Below the pieces are notes generated by a model that saw only the letters and a list, made by a program, of their open reading frames with translations, ran no database searches and was not told the origin of the DNA. A stretch of DNA of 58,047 nt from E44-bin88 sp034419075 (lineage in GTDB: Bacteria > Chloroflexota > Dehalococcoidia > Dehalococcoidales > BS750m-G39). Where the stretch lies: positions 1-58,047 of the forward strand of contig DAOULR010000013.1 of NCBI GenBank assembly GCA_034419075.1. The letters run 5' to 3'. Positions 8,516 to 17,771 of the stretch are shown in pieces (within the stretch, counting starts at the first letter, position 1; each line of letters begins with the position of its first letter). The position numbers were made by a program, and so were the translations under genes.

Positions 8516-9148
8516 TTATAACTTCTTGCCTAGATTCCTCCACCACTTATCTGGGAATCTCCAACATACTTCTTTCCCATCGTAGCGTGTCCAGCATATC
8601 CGGTAGTTGTTTTCTAGTCTATCCAAGAGTGGCTGGATGAACTTTGGATTAGCATCACTTCCTATTTGCTCATATTCCTGGTTGAATTTATCTGTACATG
8701 ACAAAAAAGTTTCACTTTGGAAGTTTAGCGGTTGTTTAGGTTCTAATGTTGCATTGGCAGTACGGGTTATAGGCGTTTCTCCCCCAGCGTTAATATAATT
8801 GAGATGCACCCTGTTTTTTGAAGGAGTTTGAAAATACCTCTTTATACTTTTGCAAGCTTCCTCATCAAGTATCACTTTTACTTCTTTTACGCCTAACTTC
8901 ATTCCCATACTTTTGAGTAATAGTTCACATCTGGCATCGATTAAAACAGAATGTTCACTAAGGGCGATGGTGTATCCGTGAGACCTATTAAGTGTGCCTT
9001 TTACCCAAAATTCTGCGCAGACTTCAGGATTTACTATCAACACCTTTTCTCTGCGTGTCAGTATAGCGGGTCCCCATAGAAAGTTAATTAAGCCCAGCAA
9101 AAAAGTAATTGCAAAACCAACCCACAGTCCGATTATTTGGATATCCAT
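8516..9148 (-). CDS. Uncharacterised protein with N-terminal membrane anchor
   Basis: A 210-aa protein I do not recognise. Residues 5-27 (IIGLWVGFAITFLLGLINF) form one transmembrane helix. The rest is predicted soluble, with alternating beta-like and charged segments and a Trp-rich C-terminus (CWTRYDGKEVCWRFPDKWW). There is no lipobox or obvious catalytic motif. The ATG lies 9 nt after GGAGG, which is inside the ispG stop region, so it is likely translated from the ispG transcript. Base composition is somewhat lower in GC than its neighbours, suggesting a later arrival. Confidence 0.6.
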   Translation of the reverse strand: MDIQIIGLWVGFAITFLLGLINFLWGPAILTRREKVLIVNPEVCAEFWVKGTLNRSHGYTIALSEHSVLIDARCELLLKSMGMKLGVKEVKVILDEEACKSIKRYFQTPSKNRVHLNYINAGGETPITRTANATLEPKQPLNFQSETFLSCTDKFNQEYEQIGSDANPKFIQPLLDRLENNYRICWTRYDGKEVCWRFPDKWWRNLGKKL

Positions 9149-9151
9149 TCT

Positions 9152-10194
<1,043 letters not shown>

Positions 10195-10198
<4 letters not shown>

Positions 10199-11253
10199 TC
10201 TAGCAGGCTCCCTCCGCTTATCCAACGAATTATGTCCTGATAGGTAATCAGCACCAGCAAGCCTAATAATATCATAAATCCGAGGGAGTGCACGATGCCT
10301 TCGGTCCTCGCCGAGACGCGCTTGCCCCGCCGAATCCATTCCAGCAGGACGAATAAAATCCGGCCCCCGTCGAGGGCGGGGAAGGGTATCAACTGGGTTA
10401 TGGCGATGGCGATGCTGATGAAGGCCGTCAGCTCCAGAACCGGGCTTATCCCGCTGTGAGCCACCTCTCCCGTAACCTGCACAATGCCCACCGGCCCGGC
10501 GGGCGTGAAGGGTATGGTGCCCAGAATCATGCCGGCGATGCCGTTCCTGTAGAGAGTAAGCGCCTCGATGCAGGAGCGCGCCCCGATGGGGATTGCCTCC
10601 CAGGGGGGATAGCTTTCGCTGATGATAACGGCGTCTTCGGTGCGGTACATTATCCCCACGGCCCCCTCGTCTTCAGGAGGGCGCCAGCGGGGGGTAAGGG
10701 TGACCGTCTCAGTAGTGGCGTCGGCGTGTTCCAATGTTAGGCTTATTTCCTTGCCCAGATTAAGCTGAATATAGCGGCTGATGTCGCCACCGTTCTCTAC
10801 CTCGCGGCCTTCGACACTGATAATGGTGTCGCCGACTTCGATGCCCGCCATCTCGGCGGGGGAGTCGGGGGCGACATCCTGTACCACCACCCGCCCGCTG
10901 ACGACGTCGTGGGGGATCATATAGGCCACGGCGAGCAGTACGAAGGGCAGGAGCAGGTTCATGATTATGCCGCCGCCCAAGACCAGCAGCCTGACACCGT
11001 AGCCACGGCTGGCCAGGCCCTTGGGCACCTTGGGGTCCACCTCTCCAGCAAGCTTGTTAAAGCCGCCGAAGGGTATCCAGTTGATGGAGTAAATCGTGCC
11101 CCGCCACTTCCGCCCGTAGGCTCGCGGCGGGAAGCCGATGCCGAATTCCTCCACGGGCACGCCCGTTATCTTGGCGGCGAAGAAGTGCCCCAGCTCGTGG
11201 ACGATGATAAGCACGGAGAGGACGACAATGCCGACGACGATGGTCAGTATCAC
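10195..11253 (-). CDS. rseP: Site-2 intramembrane zinc protease RseP family
   Basis: A 352-aa multi-pass membrane metalloprotease. HELGH near residue 20 is the zinc-binding HExxH motif in TM1. A PDZ domain spans about 105-185 (VQDVAPDSPAEMAGIEVGDTIISVEGREV). The second zinc-ligand motif, LIPFPALDGGRILFVLLE, is near residue 300, followed by the last transmembrane helix. Bacterial homologues cleave anti-sigma factors or signal-peptide remnants. It overlaps dxr by 4 nt and ispG by 3-4 nt, in the usual cdsA-dxr-rseP-ispG order. Confidence 0.94.
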
Positions 11254-12392
11254 GACTTATCTCCCACCAGCTGCATGACCTTATCCCTGGCCCAATCGTC
11301 CGCGGCTAATATGTTCTCCAGTGTGGGCCTGGTCTCGGCTTTATGCTCGTCCAGCGCCTGCTCAACGAGTTTGGGTATGTCGATGAATTTTATTTTCCCA
11401 GCCAGGAACTGCTGGACGGCAATCTCATCAGCGCCACAGAGCGCGGCGGGATAGCTTCCGCCCCGCTTGCCCGCCTCTATGGCGAGTCTCAAGCAGGGGA
11501 AAGTATCAAAGTCGGGGGGCTCGAAGTTAAGCTGCTCTATAGCCGCCCAGTCGAGCCGGGGGAGTTGTGGGTTGGCCAGACGCTCGGGGTAAGAGAAGGC
11601 GTACTGGATGGGCAGGCGCATGTCGGGCTGGCCTAATTGAGCCTTGACCGAGCCGTCGGCGAATTCCACCATAGAATGCACGATGCTCTGGGGGTGAATT
11701 AGAACGTTTATACTATCAAAGTGCATATCAAAGAGCCAGCGGGCTTCGATGACCTCCAGCCCCTTGTTCATCAGCGTAGCCGAATCGATAGTCACCTTGT
11801 TACCCATCCGCCAGGAGGGGTGTTGCAGCGCCTGTTCGGGGGTAACCTTGGCCAGCTCGGATTTGGAATAGTGTAAAAAGGGGCCGCCCGAGGCGGTGAG
11901 TATAATCTTGGACGGCTTGGTTTTCTCGCCCTCAAGACACTGCCAGATGGCGCTGTGCTCGCTATCGACGGGAATAATCTGGGCGCCATTGTTCCTGGCC
12001 TCGGCGGTGATAATATTTCCCGCCATGACCAGCGCTTCCTTATTGGCCAGGGCGACCTGTTTGCCCGCCTGCACCGCCGCCAGCGTCGGCTCCAGTCCCC
12101 ATTTGCCTGAGGTGGCCACGACCACCAGGTCTATCTCGACGTGGCGGGCCATCTCTGCCATGGACAGAAATTCGTACTGGTGGGTGGTGGGGGGCGGTGT
12201 CTTGGTCTCCTGATGAAAGACGAAGCGGGGCTGGAACTTGGCTATCTGTTCGGCGAGTAGGGCGGTGTTCCTGCCTCCCGCCAGACCGACGACGCTAAGG
12301 TGTCCGGGGAGGGCGTCAATTACCTCTAAAGCCTGGCGGCCAATAGAGCCGGTGGAGCCGAGGACGGCGACCCGCTTTACTATAGAGCCCAT
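11250..12392 (-). CDS. dxr: 1-deoxy-D-xylulose-5-phosphate reductoisomerase
   Basis: Catalyses the NADPH-dependent conversion of DXP to MEP, the first committed step of the MEP pathway. The N-terminal Rossmann motif is VAVLGSTGSIGRQALEVI. Substrate- and metal-binding motifs are IIPVDSEHSAIWQCLEG (Asp-Ser-Glu), LTASGGPF, and MGNKVTIDSATLMNKGLEVIEA. At 380 aa it has the normal length. The 3' end overlaps rseP by 4 nt and its start overlaps cdsA by 13 nt, so translation is coupled. With ispG in the same run, this organism uses the MEP route. Confidence 0.96.
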   Translation of the reverse strand: MGSIVKRVAVLGSTGSIGRQALEVIDALPGHLSVVGLAGGRNTALLAEQIAKFQPRFVFHQETKTPPPTTHQYEFLSMAEMARHVEIDLVVVATSGKWGLEPTLAAVQAGKQVALANKEALVMAGNIITAEARNNGAQIIPVDSEHSAIWQCLEGEKTKPSKIILTASGGPFLHYSKSELAKVTPEQALQHPSWRMGNKVTIDSATLMNKGLEVIEARWLFDMHFDSINVLIHPQSIVHSMVEFADGSVKAQLGQPDMRLPIQYAFSYPERLANPQLPRLDWAAIEQLNFEPPDFDTFPCLRLAIEAGKRGGSYPAALCGADEIAVQQFLAGKIKFIDIPKLVEQALDEHKAETRPTLENILAADDWARDKVMQLVGDKS

Positions 12393-13186
12393 ACTACATA
12401 ATAGTATACCACGACACCAGCCAAGACAATGCTGTCTATGCGGTCGAGGAAGCCGCCGTGACCCGCCAGCAGGCCGCCCGAGTCCTTGACGCCTGTGTTG
12501 CGTTTGAGCAGGGACTCAACCAGGTCGCCGAGCTGGCCGAAAAGGCTAATCAAAAAGCCTAATAATACCGCCTGCCCGTAGCCGATGGGGAGCTGGAAGG
12601 GGGTGGAGAGGGTGAAGAGGATGGCGATGACGATGGCGCCGATAAAGCCGGCGATGGTGCCTTCCCAGGTCTTGCCTGGGGAGATACGGGGGGCGAGCTT
12701 GTGTCGGCCCAGCGCCTTGCCTACAAAGTAGGCGGCGGTATCGGAGGCGAAGGTGACAATTATGGCTAAAAATACCCAGTTGCGCCCGTCTTCCAGGCCT
12801 CTCAAACCCACTAAATAGCTCAGGAGCCAGCCCACATATAAGATGCCACCCAGCGTCCAGGCCCAGTCGAGGAAAGCGCCCTCTCGGCGCTGGCGTACCA
12901 GCAGCCAGACCAGCGACAGCACTACACCCGAGGTGACTAAAATCGGTGGGGCCAGATAGCGGTTATCGATTTGGGGACTGATAATGATTAACAGCGTCCA
13001 GAGCAACCCGAAAAGGGTGAGGGGGGTGAGCTTTAGCTTCTCCCCCATCTTGTAGAACTCAAACACCGCCAGTAGCCCCCATATCGCCACCAGTATGGTG
13101 AACCAGGGGAGGGGCTGGTCGAACCAGACGGCGGCGACCAGCACGGGCACGGCCCAGAGCGCGGTTATAAGTCTCTGCTTAAACAT
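12380..13186 (-). CDS. cdsA: Phosphatidate cytidylyltransferase
   Basis: Integral membrane enzyme making CDP-diacylglycerol from CTP and phosphatidate. There are about seven hydrophobic helices. The signature S-x8-K-R/N-x4-K-D-x3-G region appears as RISPGKTWEGTIAGF and LLKRNTGVKDSGGLLAGHGGFLDRIDS near the C-terminus. I start at ATG 13186 (MFKQRLITALWAVPVLVA). The frame stays open to 13246, but that extension overlaps uppS and does not look like a membrane protein start. The product is 268 aa. Confidence 0.93.
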   Translation of the reverse strand: MFKQRLITALWAVPVLVAAVWFDQPLPWFTILVAIWGLLAVFEFYKMGEKLKLTPLTLFGLLWTLLIIISPQIDNRYLAPPILVTSGVVLSLVWLLVRQRREGAFLDWAWTLGGILYVGWLLSYLVGLRGLEDGRNWVFLAIIVTFASDTAAYFVGKALGRHKLAPRISPGKTWEGTIAGFIGAIVIAILFTLSTPFQLPIGYGQAVLLGFLISLFGQLGDLVESLLKRNTGVKDSGGLLAGHGGFLDRIDSIVLAGVVVYYYVVWAL

Positions 13187-13190
13187 ATCA

Positions 13191-13916
13191 CTACAAGGCG
13201 CCGAAGCGCCTTTGCCTCTGGCTGTAGGCGAGGAGTGCCTTATCAATCTCCTTACTATTAAAATCGGGCCAGAAGACCTCGGCGAAATAGTATTCGCTGT
13301 AGGCGGCCTGCCAGATCAGAAAGTTGCTGAGGCGGAGTTCGCCCGCGGTGCGGATGACTAAATCTACTTCGGGTAGGCCCGCGGTGTAGAGATAACTGTC
13401 GAACAATTGTTCGTCTATCTTCTGCGGCGGTATGCCTTCGTCTACAATCTTACGCACGGCGTCCACAATCTCGGCGCGACCGCCGTAGTCGAAGGCGAAG
13501 CTGACCGTCATTCCCTTGTTGTCTTTGGTTAGCTCCACCGCTTTGGTTATCGCCCGCTGCAGGCCCGCGGGGAGGTTTTCCAATCGGCCCAGGTGGCGGA
13601 TTCTGATGTCCTTTTCGTGCAGCCGGCGGGTCTCCTGCTCTATGCTCTCTTCCAGGAGACTGAGCAGACCGTCAATCTCTTCTTTGGGGCGCTTCCAGTT
13701 TTCGGTGGAGAAGCCGTAGAGGGTGAGGTATTTGAGCTTAAGCTTGGCGAAGTATTCAATAACCGAGCGCAGGTTTTCCACGCCCGCCTGATGGCCTTCA
13801 AGGCGGGGCAGACCGCGCTTCTGCGCCCAGCGGCCGTTACCATCCATGATGATGGCGATGTGGGTGGGGAGGGGAAGCTTTTTCTTGGCCGAAACGGCTT
13901 TGGCTCTGCTGCTCAT
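13191..13916 (-). CDS. uppS: Undecaprenyl (polyprenyl) diphosphate synthase, cis-type
   Basis: Cis-prenyltransferase building the C55 lipid carrier for cell-wall precursors (or a related polyprenyl) from FPP and IPP. The motif HIAIIMDGNGRWAQKRGLPR holds the catalytic Asp. TLYGFSTENWKRP and the C-terminal DLVIRTAGELRLSNFLIWQAAYSEYYF region follow, with E-F-x-x-x-W-P as EVFWPDF. The length, 241 aa, is typical. It lies between frr and cdsA in the conserved order and is preceded by a hairpin with a T-rich tail that may attenuate transcription. Confidence 0.95.
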   Translation of the reverse strand: MSSRAKAVSAKKKLPLPTHIAIIMDGNGRWAQKRGLPRLEGHQAGVENLRSVIEYFAKLKLKYLTLYGFSTENWKRPKEEIDGLLSLLEESIEQETRRLHEKDIRIRHLGRLENLPAGLQRAITKAVELTKDNKGMTVSFAFDYGGRAEIVDAVRKIVDEGIPPQKIDEQLFDSYLYTAGLPEVDLVIRTAGELRLSNFLIWQAAYSEYYFAEVFWPDFNSKEIDKALLAYSQRQRRFGAL

Positions 13917-13920
13917 AATA

Positions 13921-13948
13921 ATAAATAAAGGTGTGTCTTAACACACCT
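13921..13948 (-). terminator. Hairpin with T-rich tail between frr and uppS
   Basis: Read on the minus strand, AGGTGTGT, loop TAAG, ACACACCT forms a perfect 8-bp stem followed by TTATTTATTATT. It sits about 25 nt after the frr stop and about 5-12 nt before the uppS ATG. It looks like a partial terminator or attenuator, lowering expression of downstream genes relative to rpsB-frr. The T tract is interrupted by A, so termination is probably incomplete. Confidence 0.55.
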
Positions 13949-13971
13949 GTCCTTTAACCGAAGACTTGTGG

Positions 13972-14529
13972 CTAGACCTCCCTGAGCTCGGCTTCTTTAT
14001 CGCGGGCTATCTGGTCGATTTCGACGATAAAGCTGTCGGTGACCTTTTGCAACTGGTCCTGGGCGCGCTTTTGCTCGTCCTGAGATATCTCCTTGTTTTT
14101 CTCCAGCTCCTTGAGCTCGGTCATGGCGTCGCGGCGCTGGTTGCGGATGACTATCTTTCTTTCCTCCACACGCTTGTGCACTATCTTGATCAGCTCCTGG
14201 CGGCGCTCTTCGCTCAAAGGGGGGAGGTTTAAGCGGATGAGGTTGCCGTCGCTGGCGGGGTTCAAGCCCAGTTCGGACTTTAGGATTGCCTTTTCTATGC
14301 CGGGGATGGTGCTCCGGTCCCAGGGCTGGATGACGAGGAGCCTGGCGGCGGGGGCGGAAATGCCGGCAATCTGGTTGAGGGGGGTGGGTACACCAGCGTA
14401 GTCTACCTTGATGTGCTCGATGAGGGCGGGGGTGGCGTGACCGGTGCGGATGCTGGCCAGTTCCATCTTCAAGCCCTCAACCGAGGCCTTCATCTTCTCT
14501 TCCGTTGTCAATAAAACGGGGCTGACCAT
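13972..14529 (-). CDS. frr: Ribosome recycling factor
   Basis: A 185-aa RRF, which splits post-termination ribosomes with EF-G. The sequence matches the family throughout: SVEGLKMELASIRTGHATP at the start, VDYAGVPTPLNQIAGISAPAARLLVIQPWD in the middle, LIRLNLPPLSEERRQELIKI, and the long C-terminal three-helix bundle segment. The stop is 55 nt upstream of uppS. The start is 1 nt after the pyrH stop, so it follows pyrH in the same transcript. Confidence 0.96.
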   Translation of the reverse strand: MVSPVLLTTEEKMKASVEGLKMELASIRTGHATPALIEHIKVDYAGVPTPLNQIAGISAPAARLLVIQPWDRSTIPGIEKAILKSELGLNPASDGNLIRLNLPPLSEERRQELIKIVHKRVEERKIVIRNQRRDAMTELKELEKNKEISQDEQKRAQDQLQKVTDSFIVEIDQIARDKEAELREV

Positions 14530-14530
14530 T

Positions 14531-15256
14531 TTACGACTCGCTGTAGACCAGGGTGCCGATAGATTCGCCGGCTACCGCCCGCTCTATGCTGTTGGGCGCC
14601 TGGAGGTCGAAAACGATGATGGGCAGCTTGTTTTCCAAGCACAGGGAGAGGGCGGTGGCGTCCATTACTTCCAGGCGCAGGTTTAGCATCTCGAAGTGGG
14701 TGAGTTTGTCGAACTTCTTGGCCTTGGGGTCGACGACGGGGTCGGCGCTGTAGATGCCGTCTACATTATTCTTGGTCATCAGTAAGACCTGAGCGTCAAT
14801 CTCGATAGCGCGCAGGGCAGCGGCGGTGTCGGTGGTCATATAGGGGTTGCCCGTGCCCGCGGCGAAGATAACCACCCGGCCTTTTTCCAGGTGGCGGATG
14901 GCGCGGCGCCTGATGTAGGGTTCGGCGACCTGCTGGATGGTTATCGCCGTCTGCATGCGGGTGGGTACTCCCTGACTTTCCAGTACATCCTGAAGGGCGA
15001 GGGCGTTGATTACCGTGGCCAGCATGCCCGCGTAGTCGGCGGTGACGCGGTCCATCCCTTCCTTTTCCGCCTTGGCCCCCCGCCAGATATTGCCGCCGCC
15101 GACGACGATGCCCACGCCCACTCCCATGGCGATTACCCTTTTGATCTGCTGGGCGACCTTGAGCAGGGTGGCGGCGTCAATGCCGTAGTCGGTGCCGCCG
15201 CTGAAGGCCTCGCCGCTCAGTTTAAGCAGGACCCGCTTGTATTTCGCCGTGCTCAT
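14531..15256 (-). CDS. pyrH: UMP kinase
   Basis: Bacterial UMP kinase of the amino acid kinase fold, making UDP. Motifs: KRVLLKLSGEAFSG at the N-terminus, GVGIVVGGGNIWRG, MDRVTADYAGMLATVINALALQD, and the ATP-site TGNPYMTTDTAAALRAIEI. The product is 241 aa. It overlaps tsf by 4 nt (ATGA) and ends 1 nt before frr. UMP kinases are usually hexameric, activated by GTP and inhibited by UTP (family knowledge). Confidence 0.96.
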   Translation of the reverse strand: MSTAKYKRVLLKLSGEAFSGGTDYGIDAATLLKVAQQIKRVIAMGVGVGIVVGGGNIWRGAKAEKEGMDRVTADYAGMLATVINALALQDVLESQGVPTRMQTAITIQQVAEPYIRRRAIRHLEKGRVVIFAAGTGNPYMTTDTAAALRAIEIDAQVLLMTKNNVDGIYSADPVVDPKAKKFDKLTHFEMLNLRLEVMDATALSLCLENKLPIIVFDLQAPNSIERAVAGESIGTLVYSES

Positions 15257-15768
15257 TCTTCTTTTTCTTCGCCCAGTTCGAACCGGGCAAAACGGCTCAC
15301 CTTTATGTTTTCGCCTACTCTGGCGATGGTATCGGTGATTATATCCTCGATGGTCTGTTCCTGGTCTTTGATGTAGGGCTGTCGCAGCAGGCAGGCAGCC
15401 TGGGGCTCAACATCGGCCTTTTTGGGTATGTCGGCTTCAGCAATGAACTGGGGGTTCATGGCGGCTACCTGCATAGCCAGGTTGTGCGCCAATGCTTTAA
15501 ACTCGTCGGTGCGGGCGACGAAGTCGGTTTCACAGTTGAGCTCAATCATGGCGCCGACCCGCCCACCGGTATGGATATAGGCTTCAATCAGTCCCTCGGC
15601 GGCGGTGCGCTCCGCTTTCTCCTTGGCCTTAAGCAGGCCCTGCTCCTTAAGATACTCGAGCGCCTTTTCCCGGTTGCCCTCGTGTTTCTCCAGGGCGTTG
15701 CGGCACTGCATAATGCCCGCGCCGGACTGCTCTCTCAGTTCTTTTATCAGCTCTAGCGAGATTTTCAA
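15253..15768 (-). CDS. tsf: Elongation factor Ts, short form
   Basis: Nucleotide exchange factor for EF-Tu. Residues 1-45 are the UBA-like domain (ELREQSGAGIMQCRNALEKHEG). The core has GLIEAYIHTGGRVGAMIELNCETDFVARTDEF. At 171 aa it has only one core subdomain, as in Thermus-type and several Chloroflexota EF-Ts proteins, so it is not truncated. It overlaps both neighbours by 4 nt, implying tight translational coupling with rpsB and pyrH. Confidence 0.95.
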   Translation of the reverse strand: MKISLELIKELREQSGAGIMQCRNALEKHEGNREKALEYLKEQGLLKAKEKAERTAAEGLIEAYIHTGGRVGAMIELNCETDFVARTDEFKALAHNLAMQVAAMNPQFIAEADIPKKADVEPQAACLLRQPYIKDQEQTIEDIITDTIARVGENIKVSRFARFELGEEKEE

Positions 15769-16577
15769 GCTTTCTCTCCTTCGGGTTCAGGTTCTTCCTC
15801 GGGGGCGCCGGCGGGGGTGTCGTCGGGGGTGAAGATGAGGGGTTCGCTCATTTCGGGGGCGCCTTCCTCGGGGGCACCGACCAGAGCCGCCCCGCCCGTC
15901 TTGCCCTCGATAATGGCGTCGGCAATCTTGCTGCATATCAGCTTGATGGTCCTGATAGCATCGTCGTTGGCGGGAATGGGGTAGTCGATATCTTCGGGGT
16001 TACAGTTGGTATCGACGATGGACACCACGGGTATGCCCACCCGCCTGGCCTCAGCGATGGCGATATTCTCCTTGGTGGGGTCGATGATGAACAGGGCGTC
16101 GGGGAGCTTGGTCAGCTCCTTGAAGCCGCCCATCTGGCGGTTGAGTTTGACGATTTCTTCGCTTATCCTGAGCGCTTCCTTTTTGGGCAGGCGCTCGAAG
16201 TCGCCGCGGCTCTGCTGGTCTTCGAGACGGACGAGGTAGTCTATACGCGCTTGGATGGTGGCAAAGTTGGTCAGCACCCCGCCCAGCCAGCGCTGGTTGA
16301 CGTAGAACATGCCGCAGCGCTCGGCTTCTTGTTCGATAGCCTCCTGGGCCTGTTTCTTGGTGCCGACAAAGAGGATAGTGCCGCCTTCGGCGGCTATTTC
16401 GCGTACGAAGTCGCAGGCTTTATCCAGCATTACCGCCGTTTGTTCTAGGTCGATGATGTGGATGCCATTGCGCTTGGTGAATATGTATTTCTTCATAGCC
16501 GGGTGCCAGCGGCTGGTCTGGTGGCCGAAGTGAGCCCCGGCTTCTAATAGCTCCTTAATCGTGGCGGTATCCGGCAA
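15765..16577 (-). CDS. rpsB: 30S ribosomal protein S2
   Basis: S2 joins the small subunit late and is needed for S1 binding. Family motifs: LLEAGAHFGHQTSRWHPAMK, GIHIIDLEQTAVMLDKA, FVNQRWLGG as YVNQRWLGGVLTNF, and IPVVSIVDTNCNPEDIDYPIPANDDAIR. At 270 aa it carries an acidic, Pro/Glu-rich tail of about 45 residues after KIADAIIEG, seen in some lineages. It is the first gene of the minus-strand run, with the promoter 44-72 nt upstream of the start. Confidence 0.96.
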   Translation of the reverse strand: MPDTATIKELLEAGAHFGHQTSRWHPAMKKYIFTKRNGIHIIDLEQTAVMLDKACDFVREIAAEGGTILFVGTKKQAQEAIEQEAERCGMFYVNQRWLGGVLTNFATIQARIDYLVRLEDQQSRGDFERLPKKEALRISEEIVKLNRQMGGFKELTKLPDALFIIDPTKENIAIAEARRVGIPVVSIVDTNCNPEDIDYPIPANDDAIRTIKLICSKIADAIIEGKTGGAALVGAPEEGAPEMSEPLIFTPDDTPAGAPEEEPEPEGEKA

Positions 16578-16620
16578 GCTTGGTCTCCTTTCCAGTTAGT
16601 TATGTTATGGTCAGTTTAAC

Positions 16621-16649
16621 AGTATATCATACTGTGTGCTTGGCAACAA
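16621..16649 (-). promoter_or_regulatory. rpsB operon promoter
   Basis: On the minus strand: TTGTTG (16644-16649), 17-bp spacer, TATACT (16621-16626), with a TGA extended -10. This gives a leader of about 37 nt before rpsB. It is the only strong minus-strand promoter I see ahead of the rpsB-...-ispG run. Confidence 0.78.
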
Positions 16650-16661
16650 TATTATTTTCCA

Positions 16662-16690
16662 TTGCTAAAAATGCGCTAAAGCCTTATTAT
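16662..16690 (+). promoter_or_regulatory. Promoter of the gene at 16712
   Basis: TTGCTA (16662-16667), a 17-bp spacer and TATTAT (16685-16690) on the plus strand, back to back with the rpsB promoter. The expected start, about 16697, leaves a short leader containing the ribosome-binding site GGGAGAG. Confidence 0.65.
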
Positions 16691-16711
16691 AAAGGTAGGG
16701 AGAGCTTAAAG

Positions 16712-17047
16712 ATGCAGATTAAGAAGACATACAACCAGGTCCAGCCGGAGTTGCTCTATGACGAGGTCAAGGACTTTGCCCTCAAGCAGGGGGTGGTGGT
16801 GGGCGAGTCCAAGCTGGGGACGTATTCTATGCCCGAGGACTCTTCTTCGTTTATCTCGCGGGGCGTATTGACCTTTAAGGTTAAAGGGGGCAAGGAGTGC
16901 CTGAGGGCCCATATCGTGGGTTCGGCCCGGGGCGAGACCAAACTGATAATCGATAGCGACGACAAGCTCTTCCCTAAAGCCAAAGTTACCGCCTTGGAAG
17001 AGGACCTTGATTTTATCTTCAGCGCCTACGAGGTAAAGCACCGCTAA
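16712..17047 (+). CDS. Small uncharacterised protein
   Basis: A 111-aa protein I do not recognise. The start at ATG 16712 is chosen because a promoter lies at 16662-16690 and GGGAGAG is 8 nt upstream. A longer in-frame reading back to 16580 would cross the promoter. The protein has alternating beta strands (RGVLTFKVKGGKECLRAHIV, ETKLIIDSDDKLF) and a helical C-terminus (ALEEDLDFIFSAYEVK). There is no signal peptide or Cys cluster. The pattern resembles a small alpha/beta polyketide-cyclase/START-like or Bet-v-1-like fragment, but that is a guess. Confidence 0.65.
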   Translation: MQIKKTYNQVQPELLYDEVKDFALKQGVVVGESKLGTYSMPEDSSSFISRGVLTFKVKGGKECLRAHIVGSARGETKLIIDSDDKLFPKAKVTALEEDLDFIFSAYEVKHR

Positions 17048-17111
17048 CCTATAGCTTCTCCCTTTCTCTTTCCCCCTCTCACCCCCAGAGTGTCTATACT
17101 GGAGTAAACCG

Positions 17112-17771
17112 ATGCAGTGGGATGACGCCTATAAAGCCGATAAGCTGGTATGGGGTGAAAAACCCAGCGAGTTAGCCGTTCTTGCCGGTAAATATCTGAA
17201 AGAGGTCGGCTCTCTTGACAGAACCCTTGGAATATTAGATTTGGGCTGTGGTTATGGCCGCGACGCGATATTTCTATCACGTAATGTCAGGTGTAACGTT
17301 CTGGGCATTGATAATTCTCAAGAGGCCATTGCCCTGGCGCAGAAGCGTATTGGCCAGGCAGAAAGTCAGGTCAGCTTTGAGTGTTGCGACTTCAGGCAAA
17401 TGGCTGATAGCCAATTCGACGTCATATTCGCCTCGAATCTTTATCAGCTGCTAAATTTTGAAGATAGAAAAGCATTTAGAGATGTAGTCAGGAAAGCCCT
17501 GAAAGGCGGTGGGTTGCTTTTTATGAACGCCTTATCCACAAACGACCCCGAGCATTTTGGCAAGGGAGAGGCCGTACCAAACGACGAGAACTCCTTTCGG
17601 GACGAGAAGTTCCTCCATTTTTGCACACGGCAGGAGCTGGAAGGAGATTTTGGTTTCTTGGTCATTAAGGAACTCTATGAGCATGAGTATTATGAACCTC
17701 GTTCTAGTGGGGAGACACATCATCACATTTCGTGGCTGCTTCTAGGAGTAAAGACGCCGCCAGCTACTTAG
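17112..17771 (+). CDS. Class I SAM-dependent methyltransferase
   Basis: A 219-aa methyltransferase. Motif I is GILDLGCGYGRDAIFLS (about residues 39-55). The acidic residue of motif II is in VLGIDNSQEAIALA. Motif IV is FDVIFASNLYQLLNF. It most resembles TehB/thiopurine-type small-molecule methyltransferases by its start (MQWDDAYKADKLVWGEKPSELA). The substrate is unknown. GGAG lies 8 nt upstream of the ATG. A TATACT at 17095-17100 might be a -10, but it has no -35. It converges with the next gene, overlapping it by 8 nt. Confidence 0.85.
   Translation: MQWDDAYKADKLVWGEKPSELAVLAGKYLKEVGSLDRTLGILDLGCGYGRDAIFLSRNVRCNVLGIDNSQEAIALAQKRIGQAESQVSFECCDFRQMADSQFDVIFASNLYQLLNFEDRKAFRDVVRKALKGGGLLFMNALSTNDPEHFGKGEAVPNDENSFRDEKFLHFCTRQELEGDFGFLVIKELYEHEYYEPRSSGETHHHISWLLLGVKTPPAT

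Noticed and set aside
10199..10339. N-terminal extension of IspG by 47 residues
   Set aside because: It would overlap rseP almost fully and lacks family similarity; the TTG start with GGAGGGAG is better.
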